A stretch of DNA of 64,000 nt. Source: Magicicada septendecula. Its lineage: Eukaryota > Arthropoda > Insecta > Hemiptera > Cicadidae. The translations under genes and the position numbers were made by a program. The notes below the pieces were generated by a model. That model saw nothing but the letters and a program-made list of their open reading frames with translations. It ran no database searches and was not told the origin of the DNA. The stretch lies in assembly GCA_034769895.1 (NCBI GenBank), contig CM068373.1, positions 283,931,379-283,995,378 on the forward strand. The letters run 5' to 3'. Shown piece after piece: positions 26,301 through 42,300 of the stretch (its first letter is position 1; each line of letters begins with the position of its first letter).

Positions 26301-29300
26301 CCCCTCTCCCTTAACCGATCTTCACCAAAATCAATAGGCCTTGAGGTCCTATACAACTCGGGTGCATATGCAAAAATTATTTGGTTCTGTTTGAATTTTC
26401 GACAGTTATCGTTCGCCATAGAAAAAATTCTACATACAGACACACACAGACTCTTTTCGGAAAATGACTTTTCTTCATGTTTTGAGGGTAGTACAATCAG
26501 AATCAGCATTCATCTCGAACATGATTTTTTCGCAATCACCGTACTTCCATTTCCTTACGAAACACGGAAGTAAAAAACAGGTTAAGACTAAACAACATTG
26601 CTATCTTTAAACTGTTTGAAAAACGTGTGATAACATCCTGAAATCAATCCCAATAAAATAAACTAAAATAACACGATAAAAATAGGCGTTATTGAAACAT
26701 TATTTAGAAGATACTTATTGACTGAATTGATTTTCCTATATTTCGTATATCAAACATATACGCAAACTGTATAATAAAACTGTTTGTATGTTTAAATAAA
26801 AATTTATTCGATTCTGTTTGAATTTAAGGCAGTTATCGTTCATGAAAAAATTTCTCTTGTTACAACATAAAATTTTGCTGGTAAACTACCCCTTTCCCTT
26901 AACCAATCTTAACCAAAATCAACAGGCCTTCAGGTCTCTACAATATAGGGGTGTATGCAAAAACTTATTTGATTATGTTTGAATTTACGGCAGTTATCGT
27001 TCGTCATATAAAATATCGGTATGGAGAACCATACATGACTTCCATGTTCTAAGATTTATATTTAAAATCATATTCGAAATGAAATATTTCCATCGAAACT
27101 ACGTCTTTCTACTTATTGCTTCAGCATTAACCACAGTACTGTGGTCACTAATGTATACCACCTCACGTTTTCGCACTCGATTTTCACCGATGATGGCAGT
27201 CGATGGCACTGCCGAAAAGTCTGGTTTTGCAGAAAACATTGGACTACGGCTAAAGAGCCCGGGAAGCAATTTTAACAAAAACCTACTTCTTTGTTGCCGA
27301 TAACGTAGTACACATATAAAAAATTCTCCCCTCCACCTTCAACTATAATTTTTAATAATAGAAAATTACCCCCACCCCGTTCACCTAACCTCTTCATTTA
27401 TAGATATTTCATCTTCGTTTCTACAGTGGATTATTATGAGCTTCTTATCAGGATACTTTATTTATAAAAATTAAGTACTTTACTCTTGTTAAATCATAAA
27501 ATGTTTCAGGTAAACTACCCCTTTCTCTTAACCGATCTTCTCCAAAATCAATAGACCTTCCGTCCTCTACAATTCAGGGATGCATGCAAAAAAAATATTT
27601 GATTCTGTTTCAATGTGCGGCAGTTATCGTTCGTCATGGAAACATTTCTCTTGTTACAACATAAAATGTTGCAGGTAAACTACCCCTTTCCCTTAACCGA
27701 TCTTCACCAAAATCAACAGACCTTGAGCTCTCTGCAATTCAGGAAAGGGTGCAAAAAATTATTTGATTCTCTTTGAATTTTCGGCAGTTATCGTTCGTCA
27801 TAAAAAAATTACCCTTTTTAAAACATAAAACGTTGCTGATAAACTACCTCTTTCCCTTAACCGATCTCCAACAAAATCAACAGAGCTTGAGTTCTCTTTA
27901 TTTCAAAAAGGTATGCAAAAACCTAGTTGATTCTGTTTGAATTTACGGCAGTTATCGTTCGTCATATAAAAAATTAACCTTGTTAAAACATAAAATGTTG
28001 CTGGTAAACTACCTCTTTCCCTTAACCGATCTTCACCAACACCAATAGGTATTGAGAACTCTACAATACAGGGCTGTAAGCAAAAACCTCTTTCCCTTAA
28101 CCGATCTTCACCAACACCAATAGGTATTGAGAACTCTACAATACAGGGCTGTATGCAAAACATCACTTGATTCTGTTTGAATTTGCGGCTGTTATCGTTT
28201 ACCATAGAAAAAAATTACCCTTGATAAAAACCCGTTGCAGGTAAACTACCCCTTTCCCTTAACCGATCTTCACCAAAAACGACAGGTCTTGAGTACTCTA
28301 CAATTCAGGCCTGTATGCAAACAATTATTTGATTCTGTTTGAATTTGCGGCTCTTATCGTTTGCCATAGAAAACACCCTTGATAAAACATAAAACGTTGC
28401 TGGTAAACTACCCCTTTCCCTTAACCGATCTTCACCAAAAACGACAGGTCTTGAGAACTCTACAATTCAGGGCTGTATGCAAAACATTATTTCATTCTCT
28501 TTGAATTTACGGCAGTTATCGTTCGTCATAGAAAAAATACCCTTGTTAAAACATAAAACGTTGCAGGTAAACTACCCCTTTCCCTTAACCGATCTTCAAC
28601 AAAATCAACAGACCTTGAGTTCCGTACAATTCAAAAAGATATGCAGAAGAGTAGTTGATTCTGTTTTAATGTACGGCAGTTATCGTTCGTCATAAAAAAA
28701 TCACCCTTGATAAAACATAAAATGTTGCTGGTAAACTACCCTATTCCCTTAACCGATCTTCACCAAAACCAACAGGTCTTGAGAACTCTACATTCCAGGG
28801 CTGTATGCAAAATATTATATGATTCTGTTTGAATTTGCGGCTGTTATCGTTTGCCATATAAAATACCCTTGATAAAACAAAAAACGTGGCACGTAAACTA
28901 CCCCTTTCCCTTAACCGATCTTCACCAAAAACAATAGGTCTTTAGTACTCAACAAATCAGGGGTCTATGCAAAAACTTATTTGATTCTGTTTGAATTTGC
29001 GGCTCTTATCGTTTGCCATAGAAAATAGCCTTTTAAAACATAAAACGTTGCAGGTAAACTACCCCTTTCCCTTAACCGATCTTCACCAACACCAATAGGT
29101 ATTGAGAACTCTACAATAGAGGGCTGTATGCAAAACATCATTTGATTCTGTTTGAATTTGCGGCTGTTATCGTTTACCATAGAAAAATATCGGTATGGAG
29201 AACCATACATGACTTCCATGTTCTAATGTTTATATTTAAAATCATTTACTTGAATTCGGTTCGATAATTTCTAACAAGTTATGTGTGTTCCTTGTAAATC

Positions 29301-32300
29301 GTGTTTTATGTTTGACAAATTGAAGGATGTTTTATGTATGATTTTCTTTTCAGGATACTTTATTTATCAGAATTAAGTACTTCACTGTTGTTAAAACGTA
29401 AACCGTTGCAGGTAAACTACCCCTCTCCCTTAACCGATCTTCACCAAAATCAATAGGCCTTGAGGTCCTATACAACTCGGGTGCATATGCAAAAATTATT
29501 TGGTTCTGTTTGAATTTTCGACAGTTATCGTTCGCCATAGAAAAAATTCTACATACAGACACACACAGACTCTTTTCGGAAAATGACTTTTCTTCATGTT
29601 TTGAGGGTAGTACAATCAGAATCAGCATTCATCTCGAACATGATTTTTTCGCAATCACCGTACTTCCATTTCCTTACGAAACACGGAAGTAAAAAACAGG
29701 TTAAGACTAAACAACATTGCTATCTTTAAACTGTTTGAAAAACGTGTGATAACATCCTGAAATCAATCCCAATAAAATAAACTAAAATAACACGATAAAA
29801 ATAGGCGTTATTGAAACATTATTTAGAAGATACTTATTGACTGAATTGATTTTCCTATATTTCGTATATCAAACATATACGCAAACTGTATAATAAAACT
29901 GTTTGTATGTTTAAATAAAAATTTATTCGATTCTGTTTGAATTTAAGGCAGTTATCGTTCATGAAAAAATTTCTCTTGTTACAACATAAAATTTTGCTGG
30001 TAAACTACCCCTTTCCCTTAACCAATCTTAACCAAAATCAACAGGCCTTCAGGTCTCTACAATATAGGGGTGTATGCAAAAACCTATTTGATTATGTTTG
30101 AATTTACGGCAGTTATCGTTCGTCATATAAAATATCGGTATGGAGAACCATACATGACGTCCATGTTCTAAGATTTATATTTAAAATCATATTCGAAATG
30201 AAATATTTCCATCGAAACTACGTCTTTCTACTTATTGCTTCAGCATTAACCACAGTACTGTGGTCACTAATGTATACCACCTCACGTTTTCGCACTCGAT
30301 TTTCACCGATGATGGCAGTCGATGGCACTGCCGAAAAGTCTGGTTTTGCAGAAAACATTGGACTATGGCTAAAGAGCCCGGGAAGCAATTTTAACAAAAA
30401 CCTACTTCTTTGTTGCCGATAACGTAGTACACATATAAAAAATTCTCCCCTCCACCTTCAACTATAATTTTTAATAATAGAAAATTACCCCCACCCCGTT
30501 CACCTAACCTCTTCATTTATAGATATTTCATCTTCGTTTCTACAGTGGATTATTATGAGCTTCTTATCAGGATACTTTATTTATAAAAAATAAGTACTTT
30601 ACTCTTGTTAAATCATAAAATGTTTCAGGTAAACTACCCCTTTCTCTTAACCGATCTTCTCCAAAATCTATAGACCTTCCGTCCTCTACAATTCAGGGAT
30701 GCATGCAAATAAAATATTTGATTCTGTTTCAATGTGCGGCAGTTATCGTTCGTCATGGAAACATTTCTCTTGTTACAACATAAAATGTTGCAGGTAAACT
30801 ACCCCTTTCCCTTAACCGATCTTCACCAAAATCAACAGACCTTGAGCTCTCTGCAACTCAGGAAAGGGTGCAAAAAATTATTTGATTGTCTTTGAACTTT
30901 CGGCAGTTATCGTTCGTCATAAAAAATTACCCTTTTTAAAACATAAAACGTTGCTGATAAACTACCTCTTTCCCTTAACCGATCTTCAACAAAATCAACA
31001 GAGCTTGAGTTCTCTTTAGTTCAAAAAGGTATGCAAAAACCTAGTTGATTCTGTTTGAATTTACGGCAGTTATCGTTCGTCATATAAAAAATTAACCTTG
31101 TTAAAACATAAAATGTTGCTGGTAAACTACCTCTTTCCCTTAACCGATCTTCACCAACACCAATAGGTATTGAGAACTCTACAATACAGGGCTGTAAGCA
31201 AAAACCTCTTTCCCTTAACCGATCTTCACCAACACCAATAGGTATTGAGAACTCTACAATACAGGGCTGTATGCAAAACATCACTTGATTCTGTTTGAAT
31301 TTGCGGCTGTTATCGTTTACCATAGAAAAAAATTACCCTTGATAAAAACCCGTTGCAGGTAAACTACCCCTTTCCCTTAACCGATCTTCACCAAAAACGA
31401 CAGGTCTTGAGTACTCTACAATTCAGCCCTGTATGCAAACAATTATTTGATTCTGTTTGAATTTGCGGCTCTTATCGTTTGCCATAGAAAACACCCTTGA
31501 TAAAACATAAAACGTTGCTGGTAAACTACCCTATTCCATTAACCGATCTTCACCAAAAACAATAGGTCTTGAGAACTCTACAATTCAGGGCTGTATGCAA
31601 AACATTATTTCATTCTCTTTGAATTTACGGCAGTTATCGTTCGTCATAGAAAAAATACCCTTGTTAAAACATAAAACGTTGCAGGTAAACTACCCCTTTC
31701 CCTTAACCGATCTTCAACAAAATCAACAGACCTTGAGTTCTGTACAATTCAAAAAGATATGCAGAAGAGTAGTTGATTCTGTTTTAATGTACGGCAGTTA
31801 TCGTTCGTCATAAAAAAATCACCCTTGATAAAACATAAAATGTTGCTGGTAAACTACCCTATTCCCTTAACCGATCTTCACCAAAACCAACAGGTCTTGA
31901 GAACTCTACATTCCAGGGCTGTATGCAAAATATTATATGATTCTGTTTGAATTTGCGGCTGTTATCGTTTGCCATATAAAATACCCTTGATAAAACAAAA
32001 AACGTGGCACGTAAACTACCCCTTTCCCTTAACCGATCTTCACCAAAAACAATAGGTCTTTAGTACTCAACAAATCAGGGGTCTATGCAAAAACTTATTT
32101 GATTCTGTTTGAATTTGCGGCTCTTATCGTTTGCCATAGAAAATAGCCTTTTAAAACATAAAACGTTGCAGGTAAACTACCCCTTTCCCTTAACCGATCT
32201 TCACCAACACCAATAGGTATTGAGAACTCTACAATACAGGGCTGTATGCAAAACATCATTTGATTCTGTTTGAATTTGCGGCTGTTATCTTTTACCATAG

Positions 32301-35300
32301 AAAAATATCGGTATGGAGAACCATACATGACTTCCATGTTCTAATGTTTATATTTAAAATCATTTACTTGAATTCGGTTCGATAATTTCTAACAAGTTAT
32401 GTGTGTTCCTTGTAAATCGTGTTTTATGTTTGACAAATTGAAGGATGTTTTATGTATGATTTTCTTTTCAGGATACTTTATTTATCAGAATTAAGTACTT
32501 CACTGTTGTTAAAACGTAAACCGTTGCAGGTAAACTACCCCTCTCCCTTAACCGATCTTCACCAAAATCAATAGGCCTTGAGGTCCTATACAACTCGGGT
32601 GCATATGCAAAAATTATTTGGTTCTGTTTGAATTTTCGACAGTTATCGTTCGCCATAGAAAAAATTCTACATACAGACACACACAGACTCTTTTCGGAAA
32701 ATGACTTTTCTTCATGTTTTGAGGGTAGTACAATCAGAATCAGCATTCATCTCGAACATGATTTTTTCGCAATCACCGTACTTCCATTTCCTTACGAAAC
32801 ACGGAAGTAAAAAACAGGTTAAGACTAAACAACATTGCTATCTTTAAACTGTTTGAAAAACGTGTGATAACATCCTGAAATCAATCCCAATAAAATAAAC
32901 TAAAATAACACGATAAAAATAGGCGTTATTGAAACATTATTTAGAAGATACTTATTGACTGAATTGATTTTCCTATATTTCGTATATCAAACATATACGC
33001 AAACTGTATAATAAAACTGTTTGTATGTTTAAATAAAAATTTATTCGATTCTGTTTGAATTTAAGGCAGTTATCGTTCATGAAAAAATTTCTCTTGTTAC
33101 AACATAAAATTTTGCTGGTAAACTACCCCTTTCCCTTAACCAATCTTAACCAAAATCAACAGGCCTTCAGGTCTCTACAATATAGGGGTGTATGCAAAAA
33201 CTTATTTGATTATGTTTGAATTTACGGCAGTTATCGTTCGTCATATAAAATATCGGTATGGAGAACCATACATGACTTCCATGTTCTAAGATTTATATTT
33301 AAAATCATATTCGAAATGAAATATTTCCATCGAAACTACGTCTTTCTACTTATTGCTTCAGCATTAAGCACAGTACTGTGGTCACTAATGTATACCACCT
33401 CACGTTTTCGCACTCGATTTTCACCGATGATGGCAGTCGATGGCACTGCCGAAAAGTCTGGTTTGCAGAAAACATTGGACTACGGCTAAAGAGCCCGTGA
33501 AGCAATTTCAACAAAAACCTACTTCTTTGTTGCCGATAACGTAGTACACATATAAAAAATTCTCCCCTCCACCTTCAACTATAATTTTTAATAATAGAAA
33601 ATTACCCCCACCCCGTTCACCTAACCTCTTCATTTATAGATATTTCATCTACGTTTCTACAGTGGATTATTATGATCTTCTTATCAGGATACTTTATTTA
33701 TAAAAATTAAGTACTTTCTCTTGTTAAATCATAAAATGTTTCAGGTAAACTACCCCTTTCTCTTAACCGATCTTCTCCAAAATCAATAGACCTTCCGTCC
33801 TCTACAATTCAGGGATGCATGCAAAAAAAATATTTGATTCTGTTTCAATGTGCGGCAGTTATCGTTCGTCATGGAAACATTTCTCTTGTTACAACATAAA
33901 ATGTTGCAGGTAAACTACCCCTTTCCCTTAACCGATCATCACCAAAATCAACAGACCTTGAGCTCTCTGCAACTCAGGAAAGGGTGCAAAAAATTATTTG
34001 ATTCTCTTTGATTTTCGGCAGTTATCGTTCGTCATAAAAAAATTACCCTTTTTAAAACATAAAACGTTGCTGATAAACTACCTCTTTCCCTTAACCGATC
34101 TTCAACAAAATCAACAGAGCTTGAGTTCTCTTTAGTTCAAAAAGGTATGCAAAAACCTAGTTGATTCTGTTTGAATTTACGGCAGTTATCGTTCGTCATA
34201 TAAAAAATTAACCTTGTTAAAACATAAAATGTTGCTGGTAAACTACCTCTTTCCCTTAACCGATCTTCACCAACACCAATAGGTATTGAGAACTCTACAA
34301 TACTGGGCTGTAAGCAAAAACCTCTTTCCCTTAACCGATCTTCACCAACACCAATAGGTATTGAGAACCCTACAATACAGGGCTGTATGCAAAACATCAC
34401 TTGATTCTGTTTGAATTTGCGGCTCTTATCGTTTACCATAGAAAAAAATTACCCTTGATAAAAACCCGTTGCAGGTAAACTACCCCTTTCCCGTAACCGA
34501 TCTTCACCAAAAACGACAGGTCTTGAGTACTCTACAATTCAGCCCTGTATGCAAACAATTATTTGATTCTGTTTGAATTTGCGGCTCTTATCTTTTACCA
34601 TAGAAAACACCCTTGATAAAACATAAAACGTTGCTGGTAAACTACCCTATTCCATTAACCGATCTTCACCAAAAACAATAGGTCTTGAGAACACTACAAT
34701 TCAGGGCTGTATGCAAAACATTATTTCATTCTCTTTTAATTTACGGAAGTTATCGTTCGACATAGAAAAAATACCCTTGTTAAAACATAAAACGTTGCAG
34801 GTAAACTACCCCTTTCCCTTAACCAATCTTCAACAAAATCAACAGACCTTGAGTTCTGTACAATTCAAAAAGATATGCAGAAGAGTAGTTGATTCTGTTT
34901 TAATGTACGGCAGTTATCGTTCGTCATAAAAAAATCACCCTTGATAAAACATAAAATGTTGCTGGTAAACTACCCTATTCCCTTAACCGATCTTCACCAA
35001 AACCAACAGGTCTTGAGAACTCTACATTCCTGGGCTGTATGCAAAATATTATATGATTCTGTTTGAATTTGCGGCTGTTATCGTTTGCCATATAAAATAC
35101 CCTTGATAAAACAAAAAACGTGGCACGTAAACTACCCCTTTCCCTTAACCGATCTTCACCGAAAACAATAGGTCTTTAGTACTCAACAAATCAGGGGTCT
35201 ATGCAAAAACTTATTTGATTCTGTTTGAATTTGCGGTTCTTATCGTTTGCCATAGAAAATAGCCTTTTAAAACATAAAACGTTGCAGGTAAACTACCCCT

Positions 35301-38300
35301 TTCCCTTAACCGATCTTCACCAACACCAATAGGTATTGAGAACTCTACAATACAGGGCTGTATGCAAAACATCATTTGATTCTGTTTGAATTTGCGGCTG
35401 TTATCGTTTACCATAGAAAAATATCTGTATGGAGAACCATACATGACTTCCATGTTCTAATGTTTATATTTAAAATCATTTACTTGAATTCGGTTCGATA
35501 ATTTCTAACAAGTTATGTGTGTTCCTTGTAAATCGTGTTTTATGTTTGACAAATTGAAGGATGTTTTATGTATGATTTTCTTTTCAGGATACTTTATTTA
35601 TCAGAATTAAGTACTTCACTGTTGTTAAAACGTAAACCGTTGCAGGTAAACTAACCCTCTCCCTTAACCGATCTTCACCAAAATCAATAGGCCTTGAGTC
35701 CTATACAACTCGGGTGCATATGCAAAAATTATTTGGTTCTGTTTGAATTTTCGACAGTTATCGTTCGCCATAGAAAAAATTCTACATACAGACTCTTTTC
35801 GGAAAATGACTTTTCTTCATGTTTTGAGGGTAGTACAATCAGAATCAGCCTTCATCTCGAACATGATTTTTTCGCAATCACCATACTTCCATTTCCTTAC
35901 GAAACACGGAAGTAAAAAACAGGTTAAGACTAAACAACATTGCTATCTTTAAACTGTTTGAAAAACGTGTGATAACATCCTGAAATCAATCCCAATAAAA
36001 TAAACTAAAATAACACGATAAAAATAGGCGTTATTGAAACATTATTTAGAAGATACTTATTGACTGAATTGATTTTCCTATATTTCGTATATCAAACATA
36101 TACGCAAACTGTATAATAAAACTGTTTGTATGTTTAAATAAAAATTTATTCGATTCTGTTTGAATTTAAGGCAGTTATCGTTCATGAAAAAATTTCTCTT
36201 GTTACAACATAAAATTATGCTGGTAAACTACCCCTTTCCCTTAACCAATCTTAACCAAAATCAACAGGCCTTCAGGTCTCTACAATATAGGGGTGTATGC
36301 AAAAACTTATTTGATTATGTTTGAATTTACGGCAGTTATCGTTCGTCATATAAAATATCGGTATGGAGAACCATACATGACATCCATGTTCTAAGATTTA
36401 TATTTAAAATCATATTCGAAATGAAATATTTCCATCGAAACTACGTCTTTCTACTTATTGCTTCAGCATTAACCACAGTACTGTGGTCACTAATGTATAC
36501 CACCTCACGTTTTCGCACTCGATTTTCACCGATGATGGCAGTCGATGGCACTGCCGAAAAGTCTGGTTTTGCAGAAAACATTGGACTACGGCTAAAGAGC
36601 CCGGGAAGCAATTTCAACAAAAACCTACATCTTTGTTGCCGATAACGTAGTACACATATAAAAAATTCTCCCCTCCACCTTCAACTATAATTTTTAATAA
36701 TAGAAAATTACCCCCACCCCGTTCACCTAACCTCTTCATTTATAGATATTTCATCTACGTTTCTACAGTGGATTATTATGAGCTTCTTATCAGGATACTT
36801 TATTTATAAAAATTAAGTACTTTACTCTTGTTAAATCATAAAATGTTTCAGGTAAACTACCCCTTTCTCTTAACCGATCTTCTCCAAAATCAATAGACCT
36901 TCCGTCCTCTACAATTCAAGGATGCATGCAAAAAAAATATTTGATTCTGTTTCAATGTGCGGCAGTTATCGTTCGTCATGGAAACATTTCTCTTGTTACA
37001 ACATAAAATGTTGCAGGTAAACTACCCCTTTCCCTTAACCGATCTTCACCAAAATCAACAGACCTTGAGCTCTCTGCAACTCAGGAAAGGGTGCAAAAAA
37101 TTATTTGATTCTCTTTGAATTTTCGGCAGTTATCGTTCGTCATAAAAAAATTACCCTTTTTAAAACATAAAACGTTGCTGATAAACTACCTCTTTCCCTT
37201 AACCGATCTTCAATAAAATCAACAAAGCTTGAGTTCTCTTTAGTTCAAAAAGGTATGCAAAAACCTAGTTGATTCTGTTTGAATTTACGGCAGTTATCGT
37301 TCGTCATATAAAAAATTAACCTTGTTAAAACATAAAATGTTGCTGGTAAACTACCTCTTTCCCTTAACCGATCTTCACCAACACCAATAGGTATTGAGAA
37401 CTCTACAATACAGGGCTGTAAGCAAAAACCTCTTTCCCTTAACCGATCTTCACCAACACCAATAGGTATTGAGAACTCTACAATACAGGGCTGTATGCAA
37501 AACATCACTTGATTCTGTTTAAATTTGCGGCTGTTATCGTTTACCATAGAAAAAAATTACCCTTGATAAAAACCCGTTGCAGGTAAATTACCCCTTTCCC
37601 TTAACCGATCTTCACCAAAAACAATAGGTCTTGAGAACTCTACAATTCAGGGCTGTATGCAAAACATTATTTCATTCTCTTTGAATTTACGGCAGTTATC
37701 GTTCGTCATAGAAAAAATACCCTTGTTAAAACATAAAACGTTGCAGGTAAACTACCCCTTTCCCTTAACCGATCTTCAACAAAATCAACAGACCTTGAGT
37801 TCTGTACAATTCAAAAAGATATGCAGAAGAGTAGTTGATTCTGTTTTAATGTACGGCAGTTATCGTTCGTCATAAAAAAATCACCCTTGATAAAACATAA
37901 AATGTTGCTGGTAAACTACCCTATTCCCTTAACCGATCTTCACCAAAACCAACAGGTCTTGAGAACTCTACAATCCAGGGCTGTATGCTAAATATTATAT
38001 GATTCTGTTTGAATTTGCGGCTGTTATCGTTTGCCATATAACATAAAACAATAAACGTGGCACGTAAACTACCCCTTTCCCTTAACCGATTTTCACCAAA
38101 AACAATAGGTCTTTAGTACTCAACAAATCAGGGGTCTATGCAAAAACTTATTTGATTCTGTTTGAATTTGCGGTTCTTATCGTTTGCCATAGAAAATAGC
38201 CTTTTAAAACATAAAACGTTGCAGGTAAACTACCCCTTTCCCTTAACCGATCTTCACCAACACCAATAGGTATTGAGAACTCTACAATACAGGGCTGTAT

Positions 38301-39367
38301 GCAAAACATCATTTGATTCTGTTTGAATTTGCGGCTGTTATCGTTTACCATAGAAAAATATCGGTATGGAGAACCATACATGACTTCCATGTTCTAATGT
38401 TTATATTTAAAATCATTTACTTGAATTCGGTTCGATAATTTCTAACAAGTTATGTGTGTTCCTTGTAAATCGTGTTTTATGTTTGACAAATTGAAGGATG
38501 TTTTATGTATGATTTTCTTTTCAGGATACTTTATTTATCAGAATTAAGTACTTCACTGTTGTTAAAACGTAAACCGTTGCAGGTAAACTACCCCTCTCCC
38601 TTAACCGATCTTCACCAAAATCAATAGGCCTTGAGTCCTATACAACTCGGGTGCATATGCAAAAATTATTTGGTTCTGTTTGAATTTTCGACAGTTATCG
38701 TTCGCCATAGAAAAAATTCTACATACAGACACACACAGACTCTTTTCGGAAAATGACTTTTCTTCATGTTTTGAGGGTAGTACAATCAGAATCAGCCTTC
38801 ATCTCGAACATGATTTTTTCGCAATCACCATACTTCCATTTCCTTACGAAACACGGAAGTAAAAAACAGGTTAAGACTAAACAACATTGCTATCTTTAAA
38901 CTGTTTGAAAAACGTGTGATAACATCCTGAAATCAATCCCAATAAAATAAACTAAAATAACACGATAAAAATAGGCGTTATTGAAACATTATTTAGAAGA
39001 TACTTATTGACTGAATTGATTTTCCTATATTTCGTATATCAAACATATACTCAAACTGTATAATAAAACTGTTTGTATGTTTAAATAAAAATTTATTCGA
39101 TTCTGTTTGAATTTAAGGAAGTTATCGTTCATGACAAAATTTCTCTTGTTACAACATAAAATTTTGCTGGTAAACTACTCCTTTCCCTTAACCAATCTTA
39201 ACCAAAATCAACAGGCCTTCAGGTCTCTACAATATAGGGGTGTATGCAAAAACTTATTTGATTATGTTTGAATTTACGGCAGTTATCGTTCGTCACATAA
39301 AATATCGGTATGGAGAACCATACATGACTTCCATGTTCTAAGATTTATATTTAAAATCATATTCGAA

Positions 39368-42300
39368 ATGAAATATTTCCATCGAAACTACGTCTTTCTA
39401 CTTATTGCTTCAGCATTAACCACAGTACTGTGGTCACTAATGTATACCACCTCACGTTTTCGCACTCGATTTTCACCGATGATGGCAGTCGATGGCACTG
39501 CCGAAAAGTCTGGTTCTGCAGAAAACATTGGACTACGGCTAAAGAGCCCGGGAAGCAATTTCAACAAAAACCTACTTCTTTGTTGCCGATAACGTAGTAC
39601 ACATATAAAAAATTCTCCCCTCCACCTTCAACTATAATTTTTAATAATAGAAAATTACCCCCACCCCGTTCACCTAACCTCTTCATTTATAGATATTTCA
39701 TCTACGTTTCTACAGTGGATTATTATGAGCTTCTTATCAGGATACTTTATTTATAAAAATTAAGTACTTTACTCTTGTTAAATCATAAAACGTTGCAGGT
39801 AAACTACCCCTTTCCCTTAACCGATCTTCAACAAAATCAACAGACCTTGAGTTCTGTACAATTCAAAAAGATATGCAGAAGAGTAGTTGATTCTGTTTTA
39901 ATGTACGGCAGTTATCGTTCGTCATAAAAAAATCACCCTTGATAAAACATAAAATGTTGCTGGTAAACTACCCTATTCCCTTAACCGATCTTCACCAAAA
40001 CCAACAGGTCTTGAGAACTCTACATTCCTAGGCTGTATGCAAAATATTATATGATTCTGTTTTAATTTGCGGCTGTTATCGTTTGCCATATAAAATACCC
40101 TTGATAAAACAAAAAACGTGGCACGTAAACTACCCCTTTCCCTTAACCGATCTTCACCAAAAACAATAGGTCTTTAGTACTCAACAAATCAGGGGTCTAT
40201 GCAAAAACTTATTTGATTCTGTTTGAATTTGCGGCTCTTATCGTTTGCCATAGAAAATAGCCTTTTAAAACATAAAACGTTGCAGGTAAACTACCCCTTT
40301 CCCTTAACCGATCTTCACCAACACCAATAGGTATTGATAACTCTACAATACAGGGCTGTATGCAAAACATCATTTGATTCTGTTTGAATTTGCGGCTGTT
40401 ATCGTTTACCATAGAAAAATATCTGTATGGAGAACCATACATGACTTCCATGTTCTAATGTTTATATTTAAAATCATTTACTTGAATTCGGTTCGATAAT
40501 TTCTAACAAGTTATGTGTGTTCCTTGTAAATCGTGTTTTATGTTTGACAAATTGAAGGATGTTTTATGTATGATTTTCTTTTCAGGATACTTTATTTATC
40601 AGAATTAAGTACTTCAATGTTGTTAAAACGTAAACCGTTGCAGGTAAACTACCCCTCTCCCTTAACCGATCTTCACCAAAATCAATAGGCCTTGAGTCCT
40701 ATACAACTCGGGTGGATATGCAAAAATTATTTGGTTCTGTTTGAATTTTCGACAGTTATCGTTCGCCATAGAAAAAATTCTACATACAGACACACACAGA
40801 CTCTTTTCGGAAAATGACTTTTCTTCATGTTTTGAGGGTAGTACAATCAGAATCAGCCTTCATCTCGAACATGATTTTTTCGCAATCACCATACTTCCAT
40901 TTCCTTACGAAACACGGAAGTAAAAAACAGGTTAAGACTAAACAACATTGCTATCTTTAAACTGTTTGAAAAACGTGTGATAACACCTGAAATCAATCCC
41001 AATAAAATAAACTAAAATAACACGATAAAAATAGGCGTTATTGAAACATTATTTAGAAGATACTTATTGACTGAATTGATTTTCCTATATTTCGTATATC
41101 AAACATATACGCAAACTGTATAATAAAACTGTTTGTATGTTTAAATAAAAATTTATTCGATTCTGTTTGAATTTAAGGAAGTTATCGTTCATGACAAAAT
41201 TTCTCTTGTTACAACATAAAATTTTGCTGGTAAACTACCCCTTTCCCTTAACCAATCTTAACCAAAATCAACAGGCCTTCAGGTCTCTACAATATAGGGG
41301 TGTATGCAAAAACTTTTTTGATTATGTTTGAATTTACGGCAGTTATCGTTCGTCACATAAAATATCGGTATGGAGAACCATACATGACTTCCATGTTCTA
41401 AGATTTATATTTAAAATCATATTCGAAATGAAATATTTCCATCGAAACTACGTCTTTCTGCTTATTGCTTCAGCATTAACCACAGTACTGTGGTCACTAA
41501 TGTATACCACCTCACGTTTTCGCACTCGATTTTCACCGATGATGGCAGTCGATGGCACTGCCGAAAAGTCTGGTTCTGCAGAAAACATTGGACTACGGCT
41601 AAAGAGCCCGGGAAGCAATTTCAACAAAAACCTACTTCTTTGTTGCCGATAACGTAGTACACATATAAAAAATTCTCCCCTCCACCTTCAACTATAATTT
41701 TTAATAATAGAAAATTACCCCCACCCCGTTCACCTAACCTCTTCATTTATAGATATTTCATCTACGTTTCTACAGTGGATTATTATGAGCTTCTTATCAG
41801 GATACTTTATTTATAAAAATTAAGTACTTTACTCTTGTTAAATCATAAAACGTTGCAGGTAAACTACCCCTTTCCCTTAACCGATCTTCAACAAAATCAA
41901 CAGACCTTGAGTTCTGTACAATTCAAAAAGATATGCAGAAGAGTAGTTGATTCTGTTTTAATGTACGGCAGTTATCGTTCGTCATAAAAAAATCACCCTT
42001 GATAAAACATAAAATGTTGCAGGTAAACTACCCTATTCCCTTAACCGATCTTCACCAAAACCAACAGGTCTTGAGAACTCTACATTCCTGGGCTGTATGC
42101 AAAATATTATATGATTCTGTTTGAATTTGCGGCTGTTATCGTTTGCCATATAAAATACCCTTGATAAAACAAAAAACGTGGCACGTAAACTACCCCTTTC
42201 CCTTAACCGATCTTCACCGAAAACAATAGGTCTTTAGTACTCAACAAATCAGGGGTCTATGCAAAAACTTATTTGATTCTGTTTGAATTTGCGGCTCTTA

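Larger units (their letters stand above)
7372..39367. repeat. Higher-order repeat, ~3118-bp units (6236-bp dimer period)
   Basis: Using the ATG of the captured ORF as a phase marker, units start at 8377, 11489, 14606, 17725, 20842, 23961, 27079, 30198, 33316, 36421 and 39368. Most intervals are 3117-3119 bp. Copies at 14606, 20842 and 27079 share variants (for example, ATCTCCAAC in the first two and the third), while those at 17725, 23961 and 30198 share others (ATCTATAGACC, GATTGTCTTTGAAC). This gives a 6236-6237-bp super-period. Each unit holds the ORF fragment, about ten monomers, a GTATGGAGAACCATAC hairpin (13601-13616 in one unit), an AT-rich spacer, one monomer with a shortened CAGACACACA tract and a decayed 3' hairpin, and a second GTATGGAGAACCATAC (14546-14561). 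The interval 36421-39368 is one monomer shorter (2947 bp). Confidence 0.9.
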
